Shown in pieces: positions 42,240 through 51,150 of a stretch of 64,000 nt of DNA. Source of the stretch: Rhizobium rhizogenes NBRC 13257 (GTDB lineage: Bacteria > Pseudomonadota > Alphaproteobacteria > Rhizobiales > Rhizobiaceae); assembly GCF_000696095.1 (NCBI RefSeq), contig NZ_BAYX01000007.1, forward strand, positions 248,001 to 312,000, given 5' to 3'. A model generated the notes under the pieces. The model made no database searches and was not told the DNA's origin. It was given only the letters and a program-made list of their open reading frames with translations. The number at the start of each line of letters is the position of its first letter. The first letter of the stretch is position 1. Both the position numbers and the translations under genes were made by a program.

Positions 42240-43679
42240 TTATACGCCGGACTGGCCGTCCGAACCGATATAGGCAAGGCGCAGCATGTTGGTAGCGCCG
42301 GGTGTGCCGAGCGGCACGCCGGCCGAGATGATGATGCGATCGCCGGGCTTTCCGAAGCCTTCCTCGGCAACGATGCGGCAGGCATTGTTGACCATATCGT
42401 CGAGATCGGTGGCGTCATGGGTGACGACGCAGTGCATGCCCCAGACCACGGACAGGCGGCGGGCCGTCTGGATGATCGGCGACAGCGCCAGAATCGGAAC
42501 CTGCGGGCGTTCGCGCGAGGCGCGCAGGCCCGTCGTGCCCGACGACGTGTAACAGACGATGGCGGCAAGCTTCAGCGTCTCGGCGATCTGCCGGGCGGCG
42601 AGCGAAATCGCGTCGGCGCCGGTTGCTTCCGGCTGGGCGCGCTGCGCGTAGATGATGCCCGAATAATGCGGTTCGCGCTCGATCGTGCTGGCGATCGACG
42701 CCATCATCGACACGGCCTCGACCGGATAGTCGCCGGAGGCGGATTCGGCCGACAGCATGACGGCATCGGCGCCTTCGAAGACGGCGGTGGCGACGTCGGA
42801 GACTTCGGCGCGGGTCGGAACCGGCGCTGAGATCATCGATTCCAGCATCTGCGTGGCGACGACGACCGGCTTGCCGGAACGGCGGCAGGCGCGGATCAGC
42901 TGCTTCTGGATGCCGGGAACGGCTTCGAGCGGCATTTCAACACCGAGGTCGCCGCGGGCGACCATCAGAGCGTCGGAAAGCTCGATGATTTCCTCGATAC
43001 GCTCGACGGCCTGCGGCTTTTCGATCTTCGACATCAGGCCGACGCGGCCGCGCGAGATCTTGCGGACTTCGGACAGGTCTTCCGGACGCTGAATGAAGGA
43101 AAGCGCCACCCAGTCGATTTCATTGGTAGCGAGCACGGCGTCGAGGTCGACGCGGTCCTTCTCGGTCAGCGCGCCGACGCCGAGCAGCGTATCGGGCAGG
43201 CTGACGCCCTTGCGGTCGGAAATCTTCGTGCCGGAAATGACGGTGGTGACGATGCTCTTGCCGTCGCATTTTTCAGCGCGCAGAGCCAGCTTGCCGTCGT
43301 CGATCAGCAGGCGATGACCGGGCTGAACCGCTTCCAGGATTTCCGGATGCGGCAGGAACACGCGGGTGTTGTCGCCGGGCGTGTCGTTATTGTCGAGCGT
43401 GAAGGTCTGGCCGGGCTTGAGATCGACCTTGGTATCGGCAAACTTTCCGACGCGCAGCTTGGGACCCTGCAAGTCGGCGAGAATACCGATCGGACGGCCA
43501 CAGCGGGCCTCGACGGCGCGGATGCGCTGGATCAGCGAGCGCATGACGTCATGGCTGGCATGGCTCATGTTGATGCGGAACAGGTCGGCACCGGCCTCAT
43601 GAAGCTTCTGGATCATCTCCTCGGAGGAGGAGGCCGGGCCCAGCGTCGCTAGGATTTTGACTTTTCTGTTGCGTTTCAT
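42240..43679 (-). CDS. pyk: Pyruvate kinase
   Basis: A 479-residue enzyme that makes pyruvate and ATP from phosphoenolpyruvate and ADP. It has KILATLGPAS at the start, INMSHASHD near 36, the active-site IEKPQAVERI with Lys near 220, GDLGVEMPL near 245 and AVMLSAESASGDYPVEAV near 320. The length is normal. The ATG at 43679 overlaps the DUF1036 stop by one base (TGATG), so the two are translationally coupled. It ends at a terminator. Confidence 0.97.
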   Translation of the reverse strand: MKRNRKVKILATLGPASSSEEMIQKLHEAGADLFRINMSHASHDVMRSLIQRIRAVEARCGRPIGILADLQGPKLRVGKFADTKVDLKPGQTFTLDNNDTPGDNTRVFLPHPEILEAVQPGHRLLIDDGKLALRAEKCDGKSIVTTVISGTKISDRKGVSLPDTLLGVGALTEKDRVDLDAVLATNEIDWVALSFIQRPEDLSEVRKISRGRVGLMSKIEKPQAVERIEEIIELSDALMVARGDLGVEMPLEAVPGIQKQLIRACRRSGKPVVVATQMLESMISAPVPTRAEVSDVATAVFEGADAVMLSAESASGDYPVEAVSMMASIASTIEREPHYSGIIYAQRAQPEATGADAISLAARQIAETLKLAAIVCYTSSGTTGLRASRERPQVPILALSPIIQTARRLSVVWGMHCVVTHDATDLDDMVNNACRIVAEEGFGKPGDRIIISAGVPLGTPGATNMLRLAYIGSDGQSGV

Positions 43680-44224
43680 CAGTTCTGGCTCTCTTGGCTG
43701 CCCGGAGTATCGGAAAGCTGAACCATCCAGCTCGCCTGACGCCCCGTGTCGTATTCCTTGAATCCCATTTTCTGGAAGCCGCGCGCGTAGCAATCCTTCA
43801 CGCCTGGGATTTTGAATTCATTTTCCGCCACGCACATTTCGACGTCACCCGTCCAGCGGCCGCCACGGGCCGCATCTTCTGCGTAGAGGTAATAATAGCG
43901 GGACTGGAGCGGTCCCTCGATCAATGTGGCGCAGGTGGTGGCCGGAACTTGCCACCATCCCTCGGTGGTCCAACCTTCCTTCGCCCGATAGCCGATCGCC
44001 ACGCCCACAAGATTCTGCGTACCGTTGCAGACACGGAAGTCGGCATGGGCTGCATTCGGCGCAAAGAAAAACGGCGCGGCGGCGGCAAGGATGAAAAAAG
44101 CGAATCGGGCAAGCGGCCCTGACCGCGTAACGAAACTTGGCGCGACTTGGCTGAACACGGCTTCCAATGGGCTCCCGGTTATTCGTTGTTGCGTCTTCTT
44201 GCGCCGCCATCCAACGAATGTCAA
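43679..44224 (-). CDS. DUF1036 exported protein
   Basis: About 160-181 residues with a signal peptide (hydrophobic FAFFILAAAAPFFF ending AAHA|DFRVCNG) and the DUF1036 domain: VCNGTQNLVGVAIGYRAKEG, TTCATLIEGPLQSRYYYLYAE, and conserved Cys pairs. No in-frame ATG precedes the signal peptide. The start is TTG at 44224 or GTG at 44158. It is periplasmic, of unknown function. It overlaps pyk by one base and is divergent from the amidohydrolase. Confidence 0.85.
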   Translation of the reverse strand: MTFVGWRRKKTQQRITGSPLEAVFSQVAPSFVTRSGPLARFAFFILAAAAPFFFAPNAAHADFRVCNGTQNLVGVAIGYRAKEGWTTEGWWQVPATTCATLIEGPLQSRYYYLYAEDAARGGRWTGDVEMCVAENEFKIPGVKDCYARGFQKMGFKEYDTGRQASWMVQLSDTPGSQESQN

Positions 44225-44370
44225 CGCAACTCTAATCGATTATATTTTCTTCACGGGATGGTGACGACGCCCTCCAGCGCGCCTTACCCGATCAATCAGG
44301 CGAGCCTTGCACCTTCCGCCCTCGCATGCAATCAAACAACGAGATGAAAATGCAATAATCGACAATCCAC

Positions 44371-45168
44371 ATGAACGACTTCAAATCCTTCGAGACCATA
44401 TTCGGCAATCGTGACAAAGGCATGGTCATTCTCGGCGATCATGCAATGCGCCACCTTCCTGAGGCTTATGGCCGGCTTGGCTTGCCCGAAACCGCCTTTA
44501 CGCGGCACATCGCCTATGACATTGGCATCGAGGGCCTTTGCCGCCAGCTTGCCGCCCGGCTCGGCGTCCCGGCGGTGCTCGGCGGCTTTTCCCGCCTGCT
44601 GATCGATCCCAATCGCGGCGAGGACGATCCGACGTTGATCATGAAGATTTCCGACGGAGCGATCATCCCCGGCAATCATCCGATCACCGACGAAGAGTGG
44701 AATTATCGTATCAAGACCTTCCACCGACCCTATCATCGCGCTGTTGAGGAGACGATCGCCTCGGTCGCGGATGCCACCGGCAAGGCACCGCTGGTGCTGT
44801 CGCTGCATTCCTTCACACCGGCCTGGAAAGGCGTTCCCCGCCCCTGGCATGCGAGCGTGCTCTGGGACAGTGACGAGCGCGCCGTCTTGCCGCTTCTTGC
44901 AAAGCTTGGCGCCGATACCGATCTCGTCATAGGCGACAACGAACCCTATGACGGGGCGCTGAAAAACGACACCATGTACCGCCATTGCATGGTAAAGGGC
45001 ATTCCGCATGCGCTGCTGGAAGTCCGCCAGGACCTGATCGGCGATGAGGCCGGCATTGCCGAATGGGCCGAGCGGCTAGCGCCGATCTTTTCAGCGATGA
45101 ACGACGATCCGGCGCTGCACGAATACAAGATCTATCCGTCGCGCACTGGAGCATACAAAGAGGCTTGA
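44371..45168 (+). CDS. N-formylglutamate amidohydrolase family protein
   Basis: A 265-residue HutG2-type amidohydrolase. It has LGDHAMRHLPEAYG near 21-34, HIAYDIGIEGLCRQL near 46, GGFSRLLIDPNRGEDD near 71, SLHSFTPAW near 142 and the acidic GDNEPYDG near 189. It releases formate from N-formylglutamate in histidine breakdown or acts on similar amides. No other hut gene is here. It has no clear ribosome site. It is followed by a dispersed repeat and DUF1244. Confidence 0.9.
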   Translation: MNDFKSFETIFGNRDKGMVILGDHAMRHLPEAYGRLGLPETAFTRHIAYDIGIEGLCRQLAARLGVPAVLGGFSRLLIDPNRGEDDPTLIMKISDGAIIPGNHPITDEEWNYRIKTFHRPYHRAVEETIASVADATGKAPLVLSLHSFTPAWKGVPRPWHASVLWDSDERAVLPLLAKLGADTDLVIGDNEPYDGALKNDTMYRHCMVKGIPHALLEVRQDLIGDEAGIAEWAERLAPIFSAMNDDPALHEYKIYPSRTGAYKEA

Positions 45169-45209
45169 TCCCAAAAAGTGTGAAGCGGTTTTTGGATAAG
45201 ATCATGCCA
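45168..45209. repeat. Short rhizobial dispersed palindrome
   Basis: TGATCCCAAAAAGTGTGAAGC with GGTTTTTGGATAAGATCATGC is the well-known rhizobial form; the arms GATCC(C)AAAAA and TTTTTGGAT(AA)GATC are near-complementary. Its core matches the repeat at 19661-19710. It begins at the amidohydrolase stop codon. Confidence 0.6.
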
Positions 45210-45233
45210 TAGAGGAAATGTAAGGAAGCCAAG

Positions 45234-45539
45234 ATGAGCGCGCTCAGCAAGCAACAACAGACAGAACTGGAAGCGGCAGCCTTCCGCCGTCTCGTCGCGC
45301 ATCTGCGCGAACGCAGCGACGTCCAGAATATCGATATGATGAATCTCGCCGGCTTCTGCCGTAACTGCCTGTCCAACTGGTATCGCGAGGCAGCCGAAGA
45401 GGCGGGCCTGCCGGTAACCAAGGACGAATCGCGCGAGATGGTCTACGGCATGCCCTATGAGGACTGGAAGAATCTGCATCAGGCCGAAGCCTCGGCTGTG
45501 CAAAAAGCCGCTTTTGAGCAGAACAAGCCGAAAGAATAG
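45234..45539 (+). CDS. DUF1244 family protein
   Basis: A 101-residue protein of DUF1244: ELEAAAFRRLVAHLRERSDV, then the conserved NLAGFCRNCLSNWYREAAEE (two Cys near 42-45) and MVYGMPYEDWKNLHQ. It is strongly conserved in alphaproteobacteria and thought to be a small helical protein; function unknown. The CxxC could bind a metal but is a lone pair. Start ATG at 45234. Confidence 0.9.
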   Translation: MSALSKQQQTELEAAAFRRLVAHLRERSDVQNIDMMNLAGFCRNCLSNWYREAAEEAGLPVTKDESREMVYGMPYEDWKNLHQAEASAVQKAAFEQNKPKE

Positions 45540-45816
45540 ACCGGCTTTCGCCAAGACGGCTTGACCTCGCGCTCCATTCGCGGCACGTCAACGGCCCGAT
45601 CGAATTCGAAACCCCACGCACTCCGGAGACGATGTATCCGAGACTGCCGGCGTCACCCGCGATCAGCTTTGCGCTTCCGTCGAAGCGGATCGAGCGGATG
45701 GACGCGCAAGACAAGCGCATGGGATTTCGGCCAGGAATTTCGTAGTTCCCGCTTTTAAACAGGGAATTGCATGAACCACAGAGCAGCGCAGGCTGCTGCC
45801 TTGAAAGGAAAAGAAA
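45540..45816. other. Gap between the DUF1244 gene and gapR, no supported gene
   Basis: No frame on either strand looks like a protein. The right part (about 45755-45816) includes a lower-GC leader and GAAAGGAAAAGAAA, which serves gapR. Confidence 0.5.
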
Positions 45817-46071
45817 ATGGACGACACGACGAGTGTTGAGAATGTCGCCGCCGCCGAACTGCGGGCGTTCATTGAGCGTATCGAACGGCTTGAAGAAGAA
45901 AAGGGCGCCATCCAGTCCGACATCAAGGACGTGATGGGCGAGGCAAAGGGACGCGGCTACGACACCAAGGCGATCCGCACCATCATCCGCCTGCGCAAGA
46001 AGGACGCCAACGAGCGTCTCGAAGAAGAATCCATCCTGCAGACCTATATGGCTGCACTCGGAATGGAATAG
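45817..46071 (+). CDS. gapR: GapR-family nucleoid protein (DUF2312)
   Basis: An 84-residue DUF2312 protein, the family of Caulobacter GapR, a tetramer that clamps overtwisted DNA ahead of replication forks and RNA polymerase. It matches well: LRAFIERIERLEEEKGAIQ, DIKDVMGEAKGRGYDTKAIR and IIRLRKKDANERLEEESILQ, the last with the basic DNA-binding residues. GAAAGGAAAAGAAA is the ribosome site. It is a stand-alone gene, as usual. Essential in Caulobacter; inferred here. Confidence 0.92.
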   Translation: MDDTTSVENVAAAELRAFIERIERLEEEKGAIQSDIKDVMGEAKGRGYDTKAIRTIIRLRKKDANERLEEESILQTYMAALGME

Positions 46072-46241
46072 GCCGCAGCCCGCCTTCGGGAGCTGTGCTG
46101 AAAACCTATGATCAACAAAACCCAACGGCCGGCATTGTCCGGCCGTCGATCGTTCCGCCTGCTCCATGGATCAGGCGCAGACCAAATTGCCGCATTGAGC
46201 TCACCTGACGAATGTCGTAGGTGCTTTATCTGCAAGAGGCG

Positions 46242-46661
46242 ATGGGGACGATGGTGGGGAAAAAACTCTCCGGAACAACACAGTGGCTGCTGCGCATTCT
46301 ATGCGCCTTCGCGCTGTTGTCCGTCGGCTTTGCCCATCAGCCGGCCATTTCCAGCGCCGACGAACTGACACCCGCTGCACTTGCCCAATACAGGCTGCCG
46401 GACGGAACCCTGCCGGTTCTCTGCGTCACCGAAAAGACGGCGGACGGCAAGGAACACAGCAAGGCGCATGCGCCGAGCTGCGAGGCCTGTCGTATCTCTT
46501 CGGCGGCTCTGCTTCCCTTACCGCCGGCGGATATCTGCGAGCATCTCGCCTTCGCAAGCCAGGATATCCCGGCCCCGAAAACCGAAGCCTTCCACCGCCA
46601 GCTCTATCCGCCGAACACCGGCCCGCGCGCGCCACCCATCCTCCGTATCACCATTGCCTAA
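46242..46661 (+). CDS. DUF2946-like exported protein
   Basis: About 139 residues, with a hydrophobic N-terminal segment (WLLRILCAFALLSVGFAH) acting as signal or anchor and a C-x-x-C motif in PSCEACRISS near 90. It resembles DUF2946 proteins that precede copper or terminal-oxidase genes. Two starts are close: ATG at 46242 (AAGAGGCG before) and 46251. It lies 237 bases before the PepSY gene in the same direction. Copper binding by the Cys pair is inference only. Confidence 0.65.
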   Translation: MGTMVGKKLSGTTQWLLRILCAFALLSVGFAHQPAISSADELTPAALAQYRLPDGTLPVLCVTEKTADGKEHSKAHAPSCEACRISSAALLPLPPADICEHLAFASQDIPAPKTEAFHRQLYPPNTGPRAPPILRITIA

Positions 46662-46898
46662 GCCTGCGTTGCGGCCCGCGCCGTGACGCTCGTCGTCAAC
46701 GGCGGCCGGACCATGCACGAGCTCTGATCGTGCCGGCTGCGGGTGGATTGCCTCCATGCTGATCATCACTGCGCGAAACGGGCGGCCTCGGCAGCCCGAC
46801 CGTGCGCGCAGATCCGCATAAGGCTGAGACCGGAACGGTCGTCACCTCCCCCGCAGACAGGTCCTCCCGCCGCCAGCCGGATTTCCGGAGGATTTTTC

Positions 46899-48272
46899 AT
46901 GTCTGCCTTCACCACGGCCGAACCTGCCGCTGCAACCACCGACACCATCTCGCTCTACCGCGCGATCTGGCGCTGGCATTTCTTCGCCGGCCTGCTCGTC
47001 ATCCCCTTCATGCTCAATCTGGCGATCACCGGATCGCTCTATCTCTTCAAGAACGAGATCGACACCACCTTCTATGCCCATCGCCATGTCGTCGCCGATA
47101 CCGGACCTGCGCTGGTACCGCAGCAGATCATCGACGCGGCAACCGCAGCTATGCCGGGCGCCAGGGCTACCTCCTATCGCGAAGCCCCGGCCGGCAATCG
47201 ATCGGCCGCGGTCACCGTATCGAAAGGCGGCCAGTCGACCGTCGTCTATGTCAATCCGCACAATGGCGAAGTGCTGGATTCGGTCGGTTCCAAACAGGAT
47301 TTCGGCTGGGTCGTCCGGCGGCTTCACAGCCTCGACTATTTCGGGACATGGACCAACCGGCTCATCGAGATTGTCGGCGGCTTCGCTCTCGTGCTTGTCG
47401 TCACCGGCATCTATCTCTGGTGGCCGCGCAAGCAGACCGGCGGCGTCCTTATCGTTCGCGGCACGCCTTCTCGTCGCGTCTTCTGGCGTGATCTGCATGC
47501 CGTCATCGGTGCCGGCGCGGGCGTCCTCATTTTCTTTCTCGCCCTCAGCGGTATGCCGTGGTCTAGCTATTGGGGCACCAATGTCAAAACCTGGCTGACG
47601 GAGCACGATCTCGGCTTTCCCGCCGCCCTCTGGGACAATGTGCCGACATCGACAAAGGTCACGGACGATATCCTGCCGGCGCCGGGCTGGATCGTCGAAA
47701 AGGCGCCAATTCCCCTATCCGATGTGGCCGCCACCCAATCGGCCGGGCCGATCGGCATCGACAGGGCGGTGGAGATCGCCAAGGGGCTCGGCATGGCGCC
47801 GGGTTTTGCAACCGCCATCCCTTCCGATGCAACAGGCGTCTACACCGCAGCACTCTATCCCGCCGACCTTGCCGACGAGCGCACCATCCACATCGACCAA
47901 TATTCCGGAAAGCCGCTCGTCGATCTCTCCTTCAGCCAATACCCGGCTCTCGGCAAGGCGATCGAATGGGGGATCAACGTCCATCTGGGCCAGGAATGGG
48001 GCCTCTTCAACCAGCTTCTGATGCTGACGACCTGTCTGGCGATCATTCTGTCCTGCGTGACGGCCGTCATCATGTGGTGGAAGCGCCGCCCAGTGGGTCG
48101 CCTCGGCGTTCCGCCCATGCCGCCACGGAAGTCCGTCTATATCGGCCTATGGCTGATCGTCATCGCCTTCGGCGCAGCCTTCCCGCTCACCGGGCTCGCC
48201 ATCGTCGCCATGCTGCTCTTCGACCAGATCCTGTTGCGCTTCGTGCCGCCATTCAGGCGCTTCTTCTCATGA
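46899..48272 (+). CDS. PepSY-domain membrane protein
   Basis: A 457-residue PepSY/TM family protein with four main membrane segments: near 25-45 (FFAGLLVIPFMLNLAITGSL), 165-185, 205-225 and near 385-455. PepSY-like domains lie between (AVTVSKGGQSTVVYVNPHNG). The family includes FAD/Fe-S-free siderophore or iron reductase helpers, and is often beside PCuAC and Cyo genes. CCGGAGGATTTTTC fixes the ATG at 46899. PCuAC begins 35 bases later. The role in metal reduction is plausible, not shown. Confidence 0.9.
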   Translation: MSAFTTAEPAAATTDTISLYRAIWRWHFFAGLLVIPFMLNLAITGSLYLFKNEIDTTFYAHRHVVADTGPALVPQQIIDAATAAMPGARATSYREAPAGNRSAAVTVSKGGQSTVVYVNPHNGEVLDSVGSKQDFGWVVRRLHSLDYFGTWTNRLIEIVGGFALVLVVTGIYLWWPRKQTGGVLIVRGTPSRRVFWRDLHAVIGAGAGVLIFFLALSGMPWSSYWGTNVKTWLTEHDLGFPAALWDNVPTSTKVTDDILPAPGWIVEKAPIPLSDVAATQSAGPIGIDRAVEIAKGLGMAPGFATAIPSDATGVYTAALYPADLADERTIHIDQYSGKPLVDLSFSQYPALGKAIEWGINVHLGQEWGLFNQLLMLTTCLAIILSCVTAVIMWWKRRPVGRLGVPPMPPRKSVYIGLWLIVIAFGAAFPLTGLAIVAMLLFDQILLRFVPPFRRFFS

Positions 48273-48307
48273 CGGCCTCTCCCCCATTTTCAAGAAGGAT
48301 ATCGATC

Positions 48308-48847
48308 ATGCTGAAACTCGTCACAACGCTTACTGCCTTCGGCCTTGCATCCCTTCTGTCCCACGCCGCCTTGGCCGAGGACTTCGCCATCGGCGATCTC
48401 CGCATCTCCGATCCCTATGTGCGGGCCATGATACCGGGCGCGCCGGTCGGCGGCGGCTACATGACCATCACCAATACCGGCTCTACCGACGATCGACTGG
48501 TCGCGGCGAGCTCGCCGCGTGCGAGGATGGTCCAGATCCACGAGATGACGATGGACAAGGACGTGATGGTCATGCGCGAGCTTGCGGATGGCCTGCCCAT
48601 CCCCGCCGGAAAGACTGTCGAACTGAAGCCTGGCGGCTATCACGTCATGTTCATGAAGGTCGGCGAGGGCTTCAGAGAGGGCCAGACAGTGAAAGCCACC
48701 CTCAATTTCGAAAAGGCAGGCCCCGTCGATATCGAGTTCCCGGTCGGCCCCGCCGCCGGCGGCAAGGTCAGCAATCGCGAAGACATGGGCGCGATGACCA
48801 TGCCCGATGCGGCTGCGGGAGGCGCACATGCCGACCAGACGAAGTAA
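48308..48847 (+). CDS. Periplasmic copper chaperone PCu(A)C
   Basis: A 179-residue exported PCuAC that holds Cu(I) for oxidase assembly. It has a signal peptide (about 1-23, ending ALAEDF). The copper ligands are His in VQIHEMTMDKDVMVMR (H-x-M...M near 77-90) and the HVMFM pair near 118-122. The tail has a Met/His-rich end. AAGAAGGATATCGATC is the ribosome site. The cyoA start overlaps its last 20 bases, so the two are coupled. Confidence 0.93.
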   Translation: MLKLVTTLTAFGLASLLSHAALAEDFAIGDLRISDPYVRAMIPGAPVGGGYMTITNTGSTDDRLVAASSPRARMVQIHEMTMDKDVMVMRELADGLPIPAGKTVELKPGGYHVMFMKVGEGFREGQTVKATLNFEKAGPVDIEFPVGPAAGGKVSNREDMGAMTMPDAAAGGAHADQTK

Positions 48848-49952
48848 AGCCGCTGACCGCATTGGGGCGTTCCCTTGCAAACCGCTGAAGCCGCTTGTCC
48901 TCATGCCTGTCCTGCTGCTTTCGGGCTGCAACATGGTCGTGCTGGCACCGTCCGGCGACATAGCGATGCAGCAGCGCAATCTCATTGTCATCTCGACCCT
49001 GTTGATGCTGCTCATCATCATCCCGGTGATCTTTCTGACCCTGTTCTTCGCCTGGAAGTACCGTCAATCTAACACCGAGGCGGCATATGATCCCGAATGG
49101 CATCATTCCACACGCCTGGAGATCGTCATCTGGTCGGCACCATTGGCCATCATCGTCGCGCTCGGGGCCGTCACCTGGATCAGCACCCATCAGCTCGATC
49201 CCTATCGGCCCTTGGACCGGATCGATGCCTCGCGGCCTATTCCTCAGGGCATCAAACCACTGACGGTCGAAGTGGTGGCGCTCGATTGGAAATGGCTATT
49301 CCTCTATCCCGATCTTGGCATCGCGACGGTCAACGAACTCGTCGCACCCGTCGATATCCCGATCAACTTCAAGATCACCGCCGCTTCGGTGATGAACTCC
49401 TTCTTCGTCCCCGCTCTTGCCGGCCAGATCTATGCCATGCCGGGCATGGAGACGAAGCTGCATGCGGTCATCAATCGCGTCGGCGACTATGAGGGTTTCT
49501 CCGCCAATTACAGCGGCGCCGGCTTCTCCAATATGCGGTTCAAGTTTCGTCGCCTCGAAAAGATGGATTTCGAGGCCTGGATTGGCAAGGTCCGCTCGGG
49601 AGGAAGGCCTCTCGGCCGTCTCGAATATCTGAGGCTGGAGCAGCCGAGCGAGAAAGAGCCGGTCCGTTATTTCTCCTCCCTCGATCCAGCACTTTACGAC
49701 GCAATTCTCAACATGTGCGTCGACCAGGCGAAGATGTGCGTCAGCGAGATGATGGAAATCGACGCCAAGGGCGGCGGCGGCATGGAAGGCATCAACAACA
49801 TCATGCGGCTGACCTATGACGACCGTCTGGGCGGCCAGCAGACAAAGCGGCCAGCCGCCCCTTTCGTCGCTGCACTCTGCATCCCGAACGGCAACGGTCC
49901 GGGCGGCAGCGTCACCATCGCCGCGCCGGTGCAAAAAACCAACCTCGAATGA
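48828..49952 (+). CDS. cyoA: Ubiquinol oxidase subunit II (CyoA)
   Basis: A 374-residue subunit II of a cytochrome bo3-type quinol oxidase. It begins with a lipoprotein signal (LVLMPVLLLSGC, Cys near 31), then two TM segments (near 45-70 and 88-108) and a cupredoxin domain without CuA ligands (ASVMNSFFVPALAGQIYAMPG). The family word FSANYSGAGFSNMRFKF is present. GGAGGCGCAC supports the ATG at 48828. No cyoB, cyoC or cyoD follows: Sco begins 71 bases after its stop. Length and motifs are intact, so it is not a fragment. Confidence 0.9.
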   Translation: MPTRRSKAADRIGAFPCKPLKPLVLMPVLLLSGCNMVVLAPSGDIAMQQRNLIVISTLLMLLIIIPVIFLTLFFAWKYRQSNTEAAYDPEWHHSTRLEIVIWSAPLAIIVALGAVTWISTHQLDPYRPLDRIDASRPIPQGIKPLTVEVVALDWKWLFLYPDLGIATVNELVAPVDIPINFKITAASVMNSFFVPALAGQIYAMPGMETKLHAVINRVGDYEGFSANYSGAGFSNMRFKFRRLEKMDFEAWIGKVRSGGRPLGRLEYLRLEQPSEKEPVRYFSSLDPALYDAILNMCVDQAKMCVSEMMEIDAKGGGGMEGINNIMRLTYDDRLGGQQTKRPAAPFVAALCIPNGNGPGGSVTIAAPVQKTNLE

Positions 49953-50023
49953 AAACGCAAGCGACGTGGCGGCGGCAATCGCGCCGCCGCTCGACCCGTA
50001 CCCTACACGCAAAGGAGAATCCA

Positions 50024-50617
50024 ATGTTCACGAGAGAGTGGACCATCCCCGCCATCCTGGGCATCGTCCTGCTGATCGTCTGCGGCGCGCTCGGTTATTT
50101 CACATGGAGCCTGATGCCGCGGGCGGACGCGGCGGAAACCAATATCGGCGCTGCGTTCACCCTGACCGACGACCGCGGACAGCCCATCACGGAGCAGGCG
50201 CTCAAGGGTCACCCATCGCTTATCTATTTCGGCTACACCCATTGCCCCGAAGTTTGCCCGACCACGCTTTACGAGATGGCCGGTTGGTTCAAGGCGCTTG
50301 GGGACCAGGGCGACGCGCTGAAGGCCTACTTCTTCTCGGTTGATCCCGAACGCGACACACCACAGATCATGCACAACTACACCGGCAACTTCACCGACCG
50401 GATCACCGGGATCACCGGCGATCCGAACGAGATGCAAAAAGCGATCAAGGGCTGGCGCATCTATGCCAAGAGGATGCCGACGCCGGACGGTGACTACACC
50501 ATGGATCACACCGCTTCGGTTCTGCTGGTGGGTGCTGACGGCAATCTCAGGAGCATGATTGCCTATGGCGAGGATCCCAACATCGCCTTGCAGAAGATCC
50601 GTAATCTTCTGCAATAG
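50024..50617 (+). CDS. Sco1/SenC copper metallochaperone
   Basis: A 197-residue membrane-anchored thioredoxin-fold protein that carries copper to cytochrome oxidase. The anchor is near 8-30 (IPAILGIVLLIVCGALGYF). The Cu ligands are the CPEVCP pair near 75 and a His near 163 (DHTASVLLV). GVDPERD is also the family word (FSVDPERDTP). AAAGGAGAATCCA gives the start. It directly follows cyoA, where cyoB would be expected. Confidence 0.93.
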   Translation: MFTREWTIPAILGIVLLIVCGALGYFTWSLMPRADAAETNIGAAFTLTDDRGQPITEQALKGHPSLIYFGYTHCPEVCPTTLYEMAGWFKALGDQGDALKAYFFSVDPERDTPQIMHNYTGNFTDRITGITGDPNEMQKAIKGWRIYAKRMPTPDGDYTMDHTASVLLVGADGNLRSMIAYGEDPNIALQKIRNLLQ

Positions 50618-50742
50618 AGGCGCTACCTCCCCCGATTACCCGGCCGGACAGGATCCGGACGGACTATCCAGCGGCCATGATCGACCGCCGGAAACCTGCC
50701 GCAGAAGCCCTGCGGATCATCGATCCTTAAAGGACAATCACC

Positions 50743-51111
50743 ATGCCCCAGATGAAGAAACTCCTTATCGCAGCCTTCACCGCCAGCTTCGCCTTCGCAG
50801 GCCAAGCCTTCGCCCATGCCCATCTCAAATCAGCCGTGCCAGCTACCGACGGCACCGTGAAGGAGGTGCCTTCCGAACTCGACCTGACCTTTACCGAAGG
50901 ATTGAACCTCAAATTCAGCGGCGTGACTGTCACTGGCCCTGACAAGACGGTCGTGAAGACGGGCGAAGCCATGCTGATGAAGGGTAATACCACGCTGATG
51001 ATCCCGGTCACGGACAAATTGGCGGCCGGTAAATACACCGTCGAATGGCACGTCCTTTCCACCGACGGCCACAAGACGAACGGCACCTACAGCTTCACCG
51101 TCGCGCCGTAA
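50743..51111 (+). CDS. CopC/YobA-type periplasmic copper protein
   Basis: A 122-residue CopC-fold protein with a signal peptide (about 1-24, ending QAFA|HAHLKS). Mature His1 and a second His (DGHKTNGTYSF near 108) are the Cu(II) site. Met-rich Cu(I) ligands are few (AMLMKGN). AAAGGACAATCACC is the ribosome site. It follows sco by 125 bases. No copD follows. It completes the copper gene set. Confidence 0.9.
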   Translation: MPQMKKLLIAAFTASFAFAGQAFAHAHLKSAVPATDGTVKEVPSELDLTFTEGLNLKFSGVTVTGPDKTVVKTGEAMLMKGNTTLMIPVTDKLAAGKYTVEWHVLSTDGHKTNGTYSFTVAP

Positions 51112-51150
51112 GATCTTCATGATCCCATCGCCGCTAGACGTGCAGCCAAT

